NCBI RefSeq assembly: GCF_001613045.1 | Contig: NZ_BDBP01000036.1 | Coordinates: 1-64,000 of the forward strand | Length of the DNA: 64,000 nucleotides | Direction of reading: 5' to 3' | From: Nocardia lijiangensis NBRC 108240 | GTDB taxonomy: Bacteria > Actinomycetota > Actinomycetes > Mycobacteriales > Mycobacteriaceae | In this document: positions 33,200 through 39,979 of the stretch, piece after piece | Layout: the number at the start of each line of letters is the position of its first letter | Numbering within the stretch: position 1 is the first letter of the stretch | Notes under the pieces: model-generated | The model's input: only the letters and a program-made list of their open reading frames with translations | Told to the model about the DNA's origin: nothing | The model's database searches: none | Position numbers and translations under genes: made by a program

Positions 33200-33793
33200 G
33201 TGCCACGCCGAAGCTATGACCACTTCTGCACCGTCAGCCGCGCACTCGATGTCGTGGGTGACCGGTGGACTCTGCTGGTGGTCCGCGAACTGTCGTCAGG
33301 TCCCCGCCGCTACAGCGATCTGTTCGCGGACCTGCCCGGCATCAGCACCGACGTGCTGGCCGCCCGGCTCAAGGATCTGGAGCGCGACGGCATCCTCACC
33401 CGCCGCCGCGTAGGTCCCCGCGCGGCGACCGCGGTCTACGAACTCACCGAGGCGGGCCTCGGTCTGCGACCGGTGCTCGCCGCGCTGTCGGCTTGGGGCG
33501 CACCGCTACTGGGGGAACGCGGCGCCACCGACGCCGTCCGTGCGCACTGGTTCGCCCTGCCGCTGGGCCACGCGGTCGCCGAGCTGATCCCCGAGGGAGT
33601 CGTCACCGTCCACATCGGCGAGACCACCTTCCACTACCTCGTGACCGCCACCGGCATCAGCCACCACGACGGTCCCGCCGAAGCCTCTGACCTCGAACTC
33701 CACCTCGACCTGGCAGGCGCCACCGAGGTGGTGATGGGTACGCGTTCCCTGACCGAGGCGGCGACCCGGCAGTTGGCGAGCCGGACCGAATAA
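33200..33793 (+). CDS. HxlR-family regulator with C-terminal SCP2-like domain
   Basis: The protein has 197 aa, longer than classical HxlR proteins. The N-terminus (FCTVSRALDVVGDRWTLLVV) carries the family cysteine and GDRW motif. [17 protein letters not shown] is the recognition helix region and LERDGILTRRR is the wing. The last 80 residues (VVTVHIGETTFHYLVTATG, then ELHLDLAGATEVVMGT) resemble an SCP2/sterol-carrier-like ligand domain found in a subset of actinobacterial HxlR proteins, so it may sense a lipid-like molecule. The GTG start lies only 20 bases beyond the second palindrome, implying autorepression. Confidence 0.88.
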   Translation: MPRRSYDHFCTVSRALDVVGDRWTLLVVRELSSGPRRYSDLFADLPGISTDVLAARLKDLERDGILTRRRVGPRAATAVYELTEAGLGLRPVLAALSAWGAPLLGERGATDAVRAHWFALPLGHAVAELIPEGVVTVHIGETTFHYLVTATGISHHDGPAEASDLELHLDLAGATEVVMGTRSLTEAATRQLASRTE

Positions 33794-33856
33794 CGGGCAC
33801 GATGTTCACCCGGATCGGGTGAGGTGTCGGCGACGCTCAGGAGTGATCGTCGAGGC

Positions 33857-35341
33857 ATGGCGAGCGACTTGATGGACATCGTGCGTGGATTCACACCCGC
33901 TCATGCCGACCTGGCGCGCTCCGCGGGCATACCCGCACTGCTGGCCGACGAGGACTATGTCGAGGCGTTGGCGCGCGTCGTCTACTACTGGGCCTATCCC
34001 GGCGTCGACACCTTCGGCCGCACCAGCATGTGGGAGCTCATGGACGGCAAAGCCGGACTACAGCTGGGCATCCTGCCCGGCGCGCCGAAGAACTTCACCG
34101 GTGGGCTCGCCGACTACCTGAGCCCGGCCCAGCGCTGGGTGGTCTCCCCGAACAACGACACCATCTACGGCGCAGGGTTCGCCGATCTCACCGAAGACGC
34201 GGCGGTGATCCAAACCCCCACCGATGTTGCGGCCGGGCACTATTGGACGATCCAGATCGTCGACGTCCTCACCAACGTCGTGCACCAACTCGGCTCGGCC
34301 TCGGGTACCCCGGGCGGCAAGTTCCTGCTCGTCGGACCCGGCTGGTCGGGGAACGTGCCCAAGGAGTTCCGCGGGCTGCTGCGTGTGCCGACCAATGTCG
34401 CCGGAGTGTTCCCGCGCAGCTACGCCGCCCATTCGGAGGAATCCCAGCGACAGGCCCGCGTGGTCCTGGATCAGATCGGCATGTACCCGTTGGCCGAGAA
34501 CCGGCCTGGCCAGCGATCGTTCGGATACGAAGACGCCGCCAAGACCGCGATCTTCCCGCCGGGGATCACGGCGGAGATGCTCGCCGCCGATCCCGACGCA
34601 GGCCGACCTCAGTGGGTGAAACCGGAATCGTTCTGGTCCGACCTCGGCAGGATGCTCGACTTCAATCCGCGCATGAGCGATGCCGACATCCCCATGGCCG
34701 ACCAAGCGCGCGCTCTCGTCGCGCTGCACCGTTCCGACGCCGCCTACCGCGCCCTCCTCGACCACGCCGCGCTACGTGCCGACGTCGCCCTCCATCAAGC
34801 GGCCACCTACACCCAGGTCGGGCAGGACGCCGGAAACGGCTGGCAACGCCAACCCGGTGCGGGCCGGTGGCGCAGCGACTGGTTCGGTCGCGCCTTGGCC
34901 GCCGTGATCTACATCTACGTCAACGACTTTCACGAAGCGGTCTACCTCATCCGCGGCACCGACAGCGACGGCTCCCTGCTGAACGGGCGTGAGCACTACA
35001 CGATGACCTTCGCCCGCAACGACTTACCTCCGGTCGACCGAAGCCGTGGCGGATTCTGGTCGCTGACCATGTACGACAAGGACGCCTTCATGCTCGCCGA
35101 TTCCCCCAGTGGCCGGGTCAACATCGGCACCGTCGACCTCGACGCCGGCGATCTCGAAATCCACGACGGCACACTCACCCTGTACCTCTCGCACGACGAA
35201 CCCGACGATCCCGCCGCGCGCGCGAACTGGCTACCTGCCCCCGACGGCCAGTTCTGCCTCATCATCCGCGCCTACGTCCCCACCTCCGCCATCCTGGACA
35301 ACACCTACCAGTTCCCCGACGTCATCCGCTCTATGCAGTGA
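33857..35341 (+). CDS. DUF1254/DUF1214-domain protein
   Basis: The protein has 494 aa from the ATG at 33857 (a GTG at 33824 is also possible; neither has a clear ribosome site). The DUF1254 half contains YYWAYPGVDTFGRTSMWEL, then VVSPNNDTIYGAGFADLTED and YWTIQIVDVLTNVVHQLG. The DUF1214 half ends GGFWSLTMYDKDAF and LSHDEPDDPAARANWLPAP. Homologues are common in actinomycetes and proteobacteria, some exported. This one lacks a signal peptide. No biochemical function is established for the family. Confidence 0.8.
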   Translation: MASDLMDIVRGFTPAHADLARSAGIPALLADEDYVEALARVVYYWAYPGVDTFGRTSMWELMDGKAGLQLGILPGAPKNFTGGLADYLSPAQRWVVSPNNDTIYGAGFADLTEDAAVIQTPTDVAAGHYWTIQIVDVLTNVVHQLGSASGTPGGKFLLVGPGWSGNVPKEFRGLLRVPTNVAGVFPRSYAAHSEESQRQARVVLDQIGMYPLAENRPGQRSFGYEDAAKTAIFPPGITAEMLAADPDAGRPQWVKPESFWSDLGRMLDFNPRMSDADIPMADQARALVALHRSDAAYRALLDHAALRADVALHQAATYTQVGQDAGNGWQRQPGAGRWRSDWFGRALAAVIYIYVNDFHEAVYLIRGTDSDGSLLNGREHYTMTFARNDLPPVDRSRGGFWSLTMYDKDAFMLADSPSGRVNIGTVDLDAGDLEIHDGTLTLYLSHDEPDDPAARANWLPAPDGQFCLIIRAYVPTSAILDNTYQFPDVIRSMQ

Positions 35342-35563
35342 TGGATGTTGGTCGGCCGGAACGGAATCGGAGCTCGTCACCGGGTGAGTCGGTGTCAATC
35401 GGCGCTGAGCGTCGACACACCTGCCTGCCCGTACGGTCAAAGGTGTTTGCGCCCAGTATCACTCGCATAGTCGAGTGCGATGAGAAGCATTCGATGAGTG
35501 CTGATGCGCTGGTCGAGTTGGATATCGACGACTTTCCGTCACGGCGAATCGCCGGACCGGCAC

Positions 35564-35884
35564 TCACACGCCTGGACCACCGCCACCGGGGCCGTAGTGC
35601 CCGCCGCCCGCCGGACCGCCGCCACCAGGACCACCCGGCCTCGGCTGGTGCGGGCCACCGTAACCTGGCGCTCCGCCCGGCCCGCCCGGTACACCACGGT
35701 TGGACCGGCGGGTCACCAGCACGACGATCAGCGGGATACCGATCACCACCAGCGCGATCACCCCGATGACGGCCAACCAGGTCAAGTACCGGACGAGCAT
35801 CAGGTACTTTTCCGACTCGGGCGGCGGCTCGGGAGTGGGGTTGCCGACTTGCGCCAGAACGTCGAAAGCGGTGGCGAGAATCAT
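35564..35884 (-). CDS. Small single-span membrane protein with Gly/Pro-rich tail
   Basis: The protein has 106 aa from an ATG at 35884. After a short acidic/proline stretch (PTPEPPPESEKY) comes one strong membrane helix (YLTWLAVIGVIALVVIGIPL), then a basic stop-transfer TRRSNRG and a low-complexity tail of GGPGG/GPGGGG repeats ending PGV. The tail is predicted cytoplasmic if the positive-inside rule applies. I recognise no family. Similar actinobacterial proteins with glycine-rich tails are unannotated. The upstream ribosome site is weak. The gap from 35342 to 35563 shows nothing recognisable. Confidence 0.5.
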   Translation of the reverse strand: MILATAFDVLAQVGNPTPEPPPESEKYLMLVRYLTWLAVIGVIALVVIGIPLIVVLVTRRSNRGVPGGPGGAPGYGGPHQPRPGGPGGGGPAGGGHYGPGGGGPGV

Positions 35885-36056
35885 TGTGGTGCTGCCGATC
35901 TGCTCTGCGGGTACAAGAGTCTTCGACGGATCGTATCGGTGTCGGGAGCGTCGTGAATGCCCTTCGGCGATCGACTCCGAGCCCACCCCCGCTTGAAGCA
36001 GTTTCGGTTTGCGCCGTGAGGCGCTGGCTCGATGGAGTGGGTGTCCTATACGGTGG

Positions 36057-36284
36057 GTGCGTGATGTTCTCTCGTGGAAAGGGCGCCCCGCGCCCCTGCC
36101 GGTGATCCCCGGTGAGTGGCTGGTTTCCGGCGACGCCGATGACCAGACCACCCTCAGTGCACTCGAATTGGCCCTTCTTCCTGCATTTCCCGCAGACTTG
36201 GCCGCGAACGTCTGTGCCGTCGCGCGGGTCCTGCCACCGGAACGGATGCCGCTCCCGCTCGACCAGCAGACCTATGGCACGTAG
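36057..36284 (+). CDS. Small protein of unknown function, first of a three-gene set
   Basis: The protein has about 75 aa from a GTG at 36057 (an in-frame TTG lies at 36009). The sequence is VRDVLSWKGRPAPLPV, then GEWLVSGDADDQTTLSAL and ELALLPAFPADLAANVCAV. It looks folded, acidic and soluble. No family is recognised. Its stop overlaps the start of the next frame by 11 bases, typical of coupled translation. Codon use is GC-rich at third positions, supporting a real gene. Confidence 0.5.
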   Translation: MRDVLSWKGRPAPLPVIPGEWLVSGDADDQTTLSALELALLPAFPADLAANVCAVARVLPPERMPLPLDQQTYGT

Positions 36285-36693
36285 ACGGCCGAGCCAGGTG
36301 CGCGCGAGCCTTCCGCGCGGATCCCGCTCGGGCAAGGGCAGGAAGGTAGCTCCCGGGATCTCGGCCCGCACACAGCGCGAGATCGCCGTGCTCGAGAACC
36401 TACGCCTCTGGCCGGGAGCTATCGCCGAGGCAATGACGCGTTGGGTCAACACTGTTCACGGTCCAGCGCGCAGGCTGAGGGATCCGGAGGTGCGGGGTTG
36501 CGGAATAGAACAGTGCTGCCCCTTCGACGCCCATCCGAGAAAGCTGCTCGAGGAGGCCCTGCGCGGGATGCCGCAGAGCGCGTCGCGGGAACTCGAACGA
36601 CGGGTGCAGCCGCTCGACGAGCTCTACTACTCTCGAACGATCGCGGACCCCGATGCCGATCCGTCCGAACCGTGGTGGTTGCGGGGATGTTGA
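36274..36693 (+). CDS. Unknown 139-aa protein with a CGIEQCCPF motif
   Basis: The ATG at 36274 lies inside the end of the upstream gene. The N-terminus is short and very basic (MARRRPSQVRASLPRGSRS). The centre has ENLRLWPGAIAEAMTRWV, then VRGCGIEQCCPFDAHPRK, and the C-terminus reads LEEALRGMPQSASRELERRV and DPSEPWWLRGC. Three closely spaced cysteines plus the C-terminal one could bind metal. I recognise no characterised family. The stop is 15 bases before the next ATG. Confidence 0.55.
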   Translation: MARRRPSQVRASLPRGSRSGKGRKVAPGISARTQREIAVLENLRLWPGAIAEAMTRWVNTVHGPARRLRDPEVRGCGIEQCCPFDAHPRKLLEEALRGMPQSASRELERRVQPLDELYYSRTIADPDADPSEPWWLRGC

Positions 36694-36708
36694 GTCCTGG
36701 CGAAGGAG

Positions 36709-36981
36709 ATGCCGCGTAAGCGCCCCTCGGCTCTTCGGCTCGGCGTCGCATCGTGCCTGCGGTGTGGTTCTCGAACGGACTACAGCGACCGATACGACGC
36801 GGCGCTGTGCGCGGCGTGCGACCAGTGGCGGGAAAGCGCCTGTGCTGACCCAGGCTGTGCCTATTGCCGACAACGGCCTGAACGACCAAGCCTGGCACGA
36901 GAATTCGCGCCCACTGATCGTGCTCTGCGTCGGGCGGCACGGTTGGCTGGTCGGCAGGTGGCCGTCGATCCATCGCGGTGA
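36709..36981 (+). CDS. Small zinc-ribbon-like protein
   Basis: The protein has 90 aa. Cysteine pairs CLRC, CAAC and CAYC plus an isolated ADPGC make a likely two-zinc fold: LGVASCLRCGSRTDYSDRY, then AALCAACDQWRE, then CADPGCAYCRQRPERP. The C-terminus is basic (RALRRAARLAGRQVAV). Such small ribbons often bind nucleic acid or protein. It follows the CGIEQCC gene closely on the same strand, so the three genes probably form an operon. The AAGGAG site directly abuts the ATG, which is unusual. Confidence 0.55.
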   Translation: MPRKRPSALRLGVASCLRCGSRTDYSDRYDAALCAACDQWRESACADPGCAYCRQRPERPSLAREFAPTDRALRRAARLAGRQVAVDPSR

Positions 36982-37028
36982 TCACGTACGGATCCACTCG
37001 GACCGCGACGCGTAAAGAAGCGGCGACG

Positions 37029-37865
37029 TCAGCCTGGGCGCCTGGCCACGACGGCGAAGTTCAGGGGGATCCGAGGAGCCGCGGAGGGAAGCGCCCATCC
37101 TTGTGGACAGGGTACGAGATCGGGGAAGGCACGCCAATCCATGTAGGGCAGCTCGCTGAACGCTTCGATCCGGAGCCCGGCTTGCAACAGCGCACCAACG
37201 ACTTCGCTCAAGGCGTGGCGCCACTCGTAAACTACGACGTGTTCGATCTGCCCGGCCGAATTCTCGGTGTAACTACCTGAATCGTCGTAGGCGCGGCTGC
37301 CACCGTCACCGAGGTAGTCGTCGGTGATCTCCCAGGGCTCGAAGGCCATTGCGCCCAGAATCGGATGGTCGTCACGGATCAGGAACACTCCGCCCGGTTC
37401 GAGCAGGTCATGGATCGATTGGGCCCAAGAGGTGAGTTCGGGCAACCACACGATGGTTCCGGCGCTGGTGACAATGATGTCGAAGCGACGGTCGATCAGC
37501 GCCGAGGCGAACCGTGCATCGCCTTCGACCCACGTGATGTCGCGGTCGTCGGCCCGTGCGAACTGGGCGGCGTGCCGCAAGGAGTTGGGTGATAGGTCGA
37601 GTCCGTGGACATCGACTGCGCCGAGCCGTGCCCAGGAGATGGTGTCCGTGCCGATATGGCACTGAAGGTGCAGCAGCGACCGTTCCTGGACGCCGGATTC
37701 CGGCAGGTGAGCAGCCAACACCGCCAGGTCGTTCCGTACAACCGAGGAGATGCTGGTGGGAGCGGCCAGGAAGCCGTCGACGTCGTACATCTGCGAGCGG
37801 GCGTGGATCTCGGCTCGGTCGTCCCAATTCGCCCGGTTGGCGGCAATGGCTCCGGCGTCATACAT
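37029..37865 (-). CDS. Class I SAM-dependent methyltransferase
   Basis: The protein has 278 aa with an ATG start. NRANWDDRAEIHARSQMYDV near the N-terminus is followed by motif I LLHLQCHIGTDTISWARLG (the common GxGxG altered to QCHIGTD), an acidic VHGLDLSP at the end of strand 2, and ITWVEGDAR. LLEPGGVFLIRDDHP is the post-IV segment. The QCHIGTD form is typical of a widespread actinobacterial and firmicute group with unknown substrate. It faces the TetR gene across a palindromic operator and is a probable target. Confidence 0.82.
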   Translation of the reverse strand: MYDAGAIAANRANWDDRAEIHARSQMYDVDGFLAAPTSISSVVRNDLAVLAAHLPESGVQERSLLHLQCHIGTDTISWARLGAVDVHGLDLSPNSLRHAAQFARADDRDITWVEGDARFASALIDRRFDIIVTSAGTIVWLPELTSWAQSIHDLLEPGGVFLIRDDHPILGAMAFEPWEITDDYLGDGGSRAYDDSGSYTENSAGQIEHVVVYEWRHALSEVVGALLQAGLRIEAFSELPYMDWRAFPDLVPCPQGWALPSAAPRIPLNFAVVARRPG

Positions 37866-37913
37866 CGACAGTCCTTTTCGTCAGGGTCGGGTCCGCGGAC
37901 GGGAGCTTTTCTA

Positions 37914-37929
37914 TCACGCCTGTGATACA
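37914..37929. promoter_or_regulatory. TetR operator palindrome
   Basis: TATCAC-GCCT-GTGATA is a perfect inverted repeat 48 bases upstream of the methyltransferase start and 30 upstream of the TetR start. Six-base arms with a four-base centre are a common TetR-family operator layout. Its location between divergent genes supports autoregulation and control of the methyltransferase. Confidence 0.65.
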
Positions 37930-37958
37930 AGGGCGTACGGGTTTTCTAGACTGTCTCG

Positions 37959-38537
37959 GTGCCTGTCATGGTTGATGCTGACGAGAGGCGGCGTCGGATC
38001 GTCGATGCCGCCCTGCGGCTGGTCGTCATCGGAGGTCTTGCCGCGGCGACCTTCCGGAAGGTCGCCGCGGAGGCCGGCCTGAATGTCGGATCGGTGCGCC
38101 ATTACTTCGCCGACCACGAGTCGCTGGGCGTCGCCGTGGTAACCGAAGTGGGAGACCGCATGGGGCGGCGCCTCACCCGCCACCCCGCACCTGGGGAGGG
38201 CGACCGCGAGGCGGCGAAACGTCACCTGCTCGCGGTGGTCGAAGAGCTGGTTCCCTTGGACGATGAGAGGCATCGAGAAGCGATCGTTCTCATGGAGGTC
38301 ATCGCCGCGTCCCGGATAACGCCTGCATTCGAACCCGTCGTCCGGCAGATGGCATCGGATCTGCACCAGGTACTCACCGAAGGGCTGGCCGCGGCGGGGG
38401 TGGCCGACCCCGCCCAGGAAGCCATTCACTTGGCCGCCCTCATTTCCGGCTTGTCGCTGGATGCCGTTACCCCGCATGGAGCGATCGATCGGACAACGAT
38501 TCGTGCCGTCCTCGACCAGCACATCGCTGATGTGTAG
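37959..38537 (+). CDS. TetR-family regulator (BetI-like)
   Basis: The protein has 192 aa from the GTG at 37959 (ATG at 37968 possible). The N-terminal helix-turn-helix reads RRRIVDAALRLVVIGGLAA, then FRKVAAEAGLNVGSVRHYF, with the SVRHYF recognition-helix end typical of BetI-like repressors. The C-terminal all-helical domain (REAIVLMEVIAASRI, then AAGVADPAQEAIHLAALISG) forms the ligand pocket and dimer face. The DHES-SLGVAVV linker is intact. A perfect palindrome lies just upstream. Confidence 0.9.
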   Translation: MPVMVDADERRRRIVDAALRLVVIGGLAAATFRKVAAEAGLNVGSVRHYFADHESLGVAVVTEVGDRMGRRLTRHPAPGEGDREAAKRHLLAVVEELVPLDDERHREAIVLMEVIAASRITPAFEPVVRQMASDLHQVLTEGLAAAGVADPAQEAIHLAALISGLSLDAVTPHGAIDRTTIRAVLDQHIADV

Positions 38538-38699
38538 CCCGACGGTATTCAAGGTGAGCGGGTCGGTGGTCCTCAGCGGTTGTGATTGCGGGGTGCGTAG
38601 CGGTTCCCGGTGCCGCCAGCCTGGGCGAGGTGTCGCGGCCTTGTTCGCCTCCGTCACAGACTATTTCGGCGGAGGCGATGGCCTGCTGCGTTGTCGTTG

Positions 38700-39053
38700 C
38701 TACGTCGATCGGAGCTTCGTCGTGGTTCTGGCCAAGAGTTCCGACAACTCGGTGTAGTCGACGGCTTGGCCTTCGGCGAAGGTGACGGCTTTGCGTTCAC
38801 CGTTGCCGAGAGACCGTAGGAACCCCTTGACCTCGGGAATGTCCGTGGCGTTGAACACCATGAACGACACCTTGCCCTTCGAGACGGAGATGACCGCGGC
38901 GTAGTCGCCGTCGAGCAGGTAGTGGGGCTTGCCGTAAAGCAGGCGTTCCTCGACGCCGGGAAGCGTGTCGTGGATCATCTGGCGCAGCTTCTCGCACAAC
39001 CCGGCTTGCCACGAGGGCTGTCCGGCGATGTAGTCGGTGACCTTGTTGTCCAT
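38700..39053 (-). CDS. DUF1801 (YdhG-like) protein
   Basis: The protein has 117 aa. It matches the DUF1801 pattern: DYIAGQPSWQAGLCEKLRQM at the start, then LPGVEERLLYGKPHYLLDGD, KGKVSFMVFNAT and VDYTELSELLARTTTKL. Family members are small stand-alone alpha/beta proteins related to iron-chaperone-like YdhG. Function is not established. The gene sits 51 bases downstream of an SDR gene on the same strand, so they may be co-transcribed. The 162-base gap to the TetR gene shows nothing recognisable. Confidence 0.78.
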   Translation of the reverse strand: MDNKVTDYIAGQPSWQAGLCEKLRQMIHDTLPGVEERLLYGKPHYLLDGDYAAVISVSKGKVSFMVFNATDIPEVKGFLRSLGNGERKAVTFAEGQAVDYTELSELLARTTTKLRST

Positions 39054-39104
39054 GGTGTCATTCCTTTGTTCGATGCGGGATAGGTCGGGCCCAGCAGCTG
39101 TGCG

Positions 39105-39854
39105 TCAGTCCCCGACGGCCCCGCAGGAGATGTTGACCTGGGTCGAGGTCAGCGTGCGTCCACGGTCGGAGGCGACGAAGGCGGCGACGTTCCCGACGTC
39201 GGCGAGTGCGGCCGCACGTCCGAGAAGCATTGCGTCGTGCAGGCTTTGGCGGACAGCCGCCATTTCCGGGATGTCGGGGAAGGATTCGGGGATGCCGCCG
39301 GTCAACAGCGTCACCACCCGGACACCGTGCGGGCCGAGCTCGCAGGCCCACTGTCGCCGGAGTGCTTCGACGGTGTCGAATCCGATCTGGACATTGCCGA
39401 GTCCGGGGGATTTGTTGACGCGGTCGGATCCGCCGAAGAACAGGATGACGCCGGATTTCTGGTCGATCATGTGGCCGGCGGCGGCCTTCGTGGTCAGCAG
39501 CTGGGAGGTGACGAGCCGCGACATCGATTCGGCGAAGTCGGGGACGGAGATCTCGATGAGCGGCTGGAAGATCGCCGTCTGGGAGATCACGTTGACCGAG
39601 ATGTCCAGGCTGCCGGTCTTTTCCACCACGGCATCGGCGTGATCGGCGACCGCGGTCGCGTCGAACACATCGACTACGGCGGTTTCGGCGCGACCTCCGC
39701 CGGCCCGGATCTTGTCGGCGACGGCGTCGAGCGTGGCGGCGGTGCGGCCGACGAGGAAGCAGTTCGCTCCTTCGGCGGCGAAGCCTTCGGCCATCGCGGA
39801 GCCGATGGAGCCTCCGGCGCCGTAGATTACTGCGGTCTTGTCTTCGAGCAACAT
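39105..39854 (-). CDS. SDR-family protein lacking the YxxxK catalytic pair
   Basis: The protein has 249 aa with an ATG behind AGGAGAG. The Rossmann fold is normal: VIYGAGGSIGSAMAEGFAAE binds the dinucleotide and VVDVFDAT follows. Where classical SDRs have Tyr-x-x-x-Lys before the helix, this reads SPGLGNVQIGFDTVEALRRQ, so both tyrosine and lysine are gone. LTGGIPESFPD follows. A group of actinobacterial SDRs shares this variant and is usually annotated as oxidoreductase without biochemical support. It may be a binding or scaffold protein or use a different acid. Confidence 0.82.
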   Translation of the reverse strand: MLLEDKTAVIYGAGGSIGSAMAEGFAAEGANCFLVGRTAATLDAVADKIRAGGGRAETAVVDVFDATAVADHADAVVEKTGSLDISVNVISQTAIFQPLIEISVPDFAESMSRLVTSQLLTTKAAAGHMIDQKSGVILFFGGSDRVNKSPGLGNVQIGFDTVEALRRQWACELGPHGVRVVTLLTGGIPESFPDIPEMAAVRQSLHDAMLLGRAAALADVGNVAAFVASDRGRTLTSTQVNISCGAVGD

Positions 39855-39979
39855 GTTTCTCTCCTGTTGGTCAGCCCTGTAGGAGTGAAGTTATTGCGAC
39901 GGTATCGGCGAGCGCATCGGTCGGATTACCGGCGTTCCACGGTTGCGGAATCCGTCGAATAGGTCATCCAGGAGGAGCG

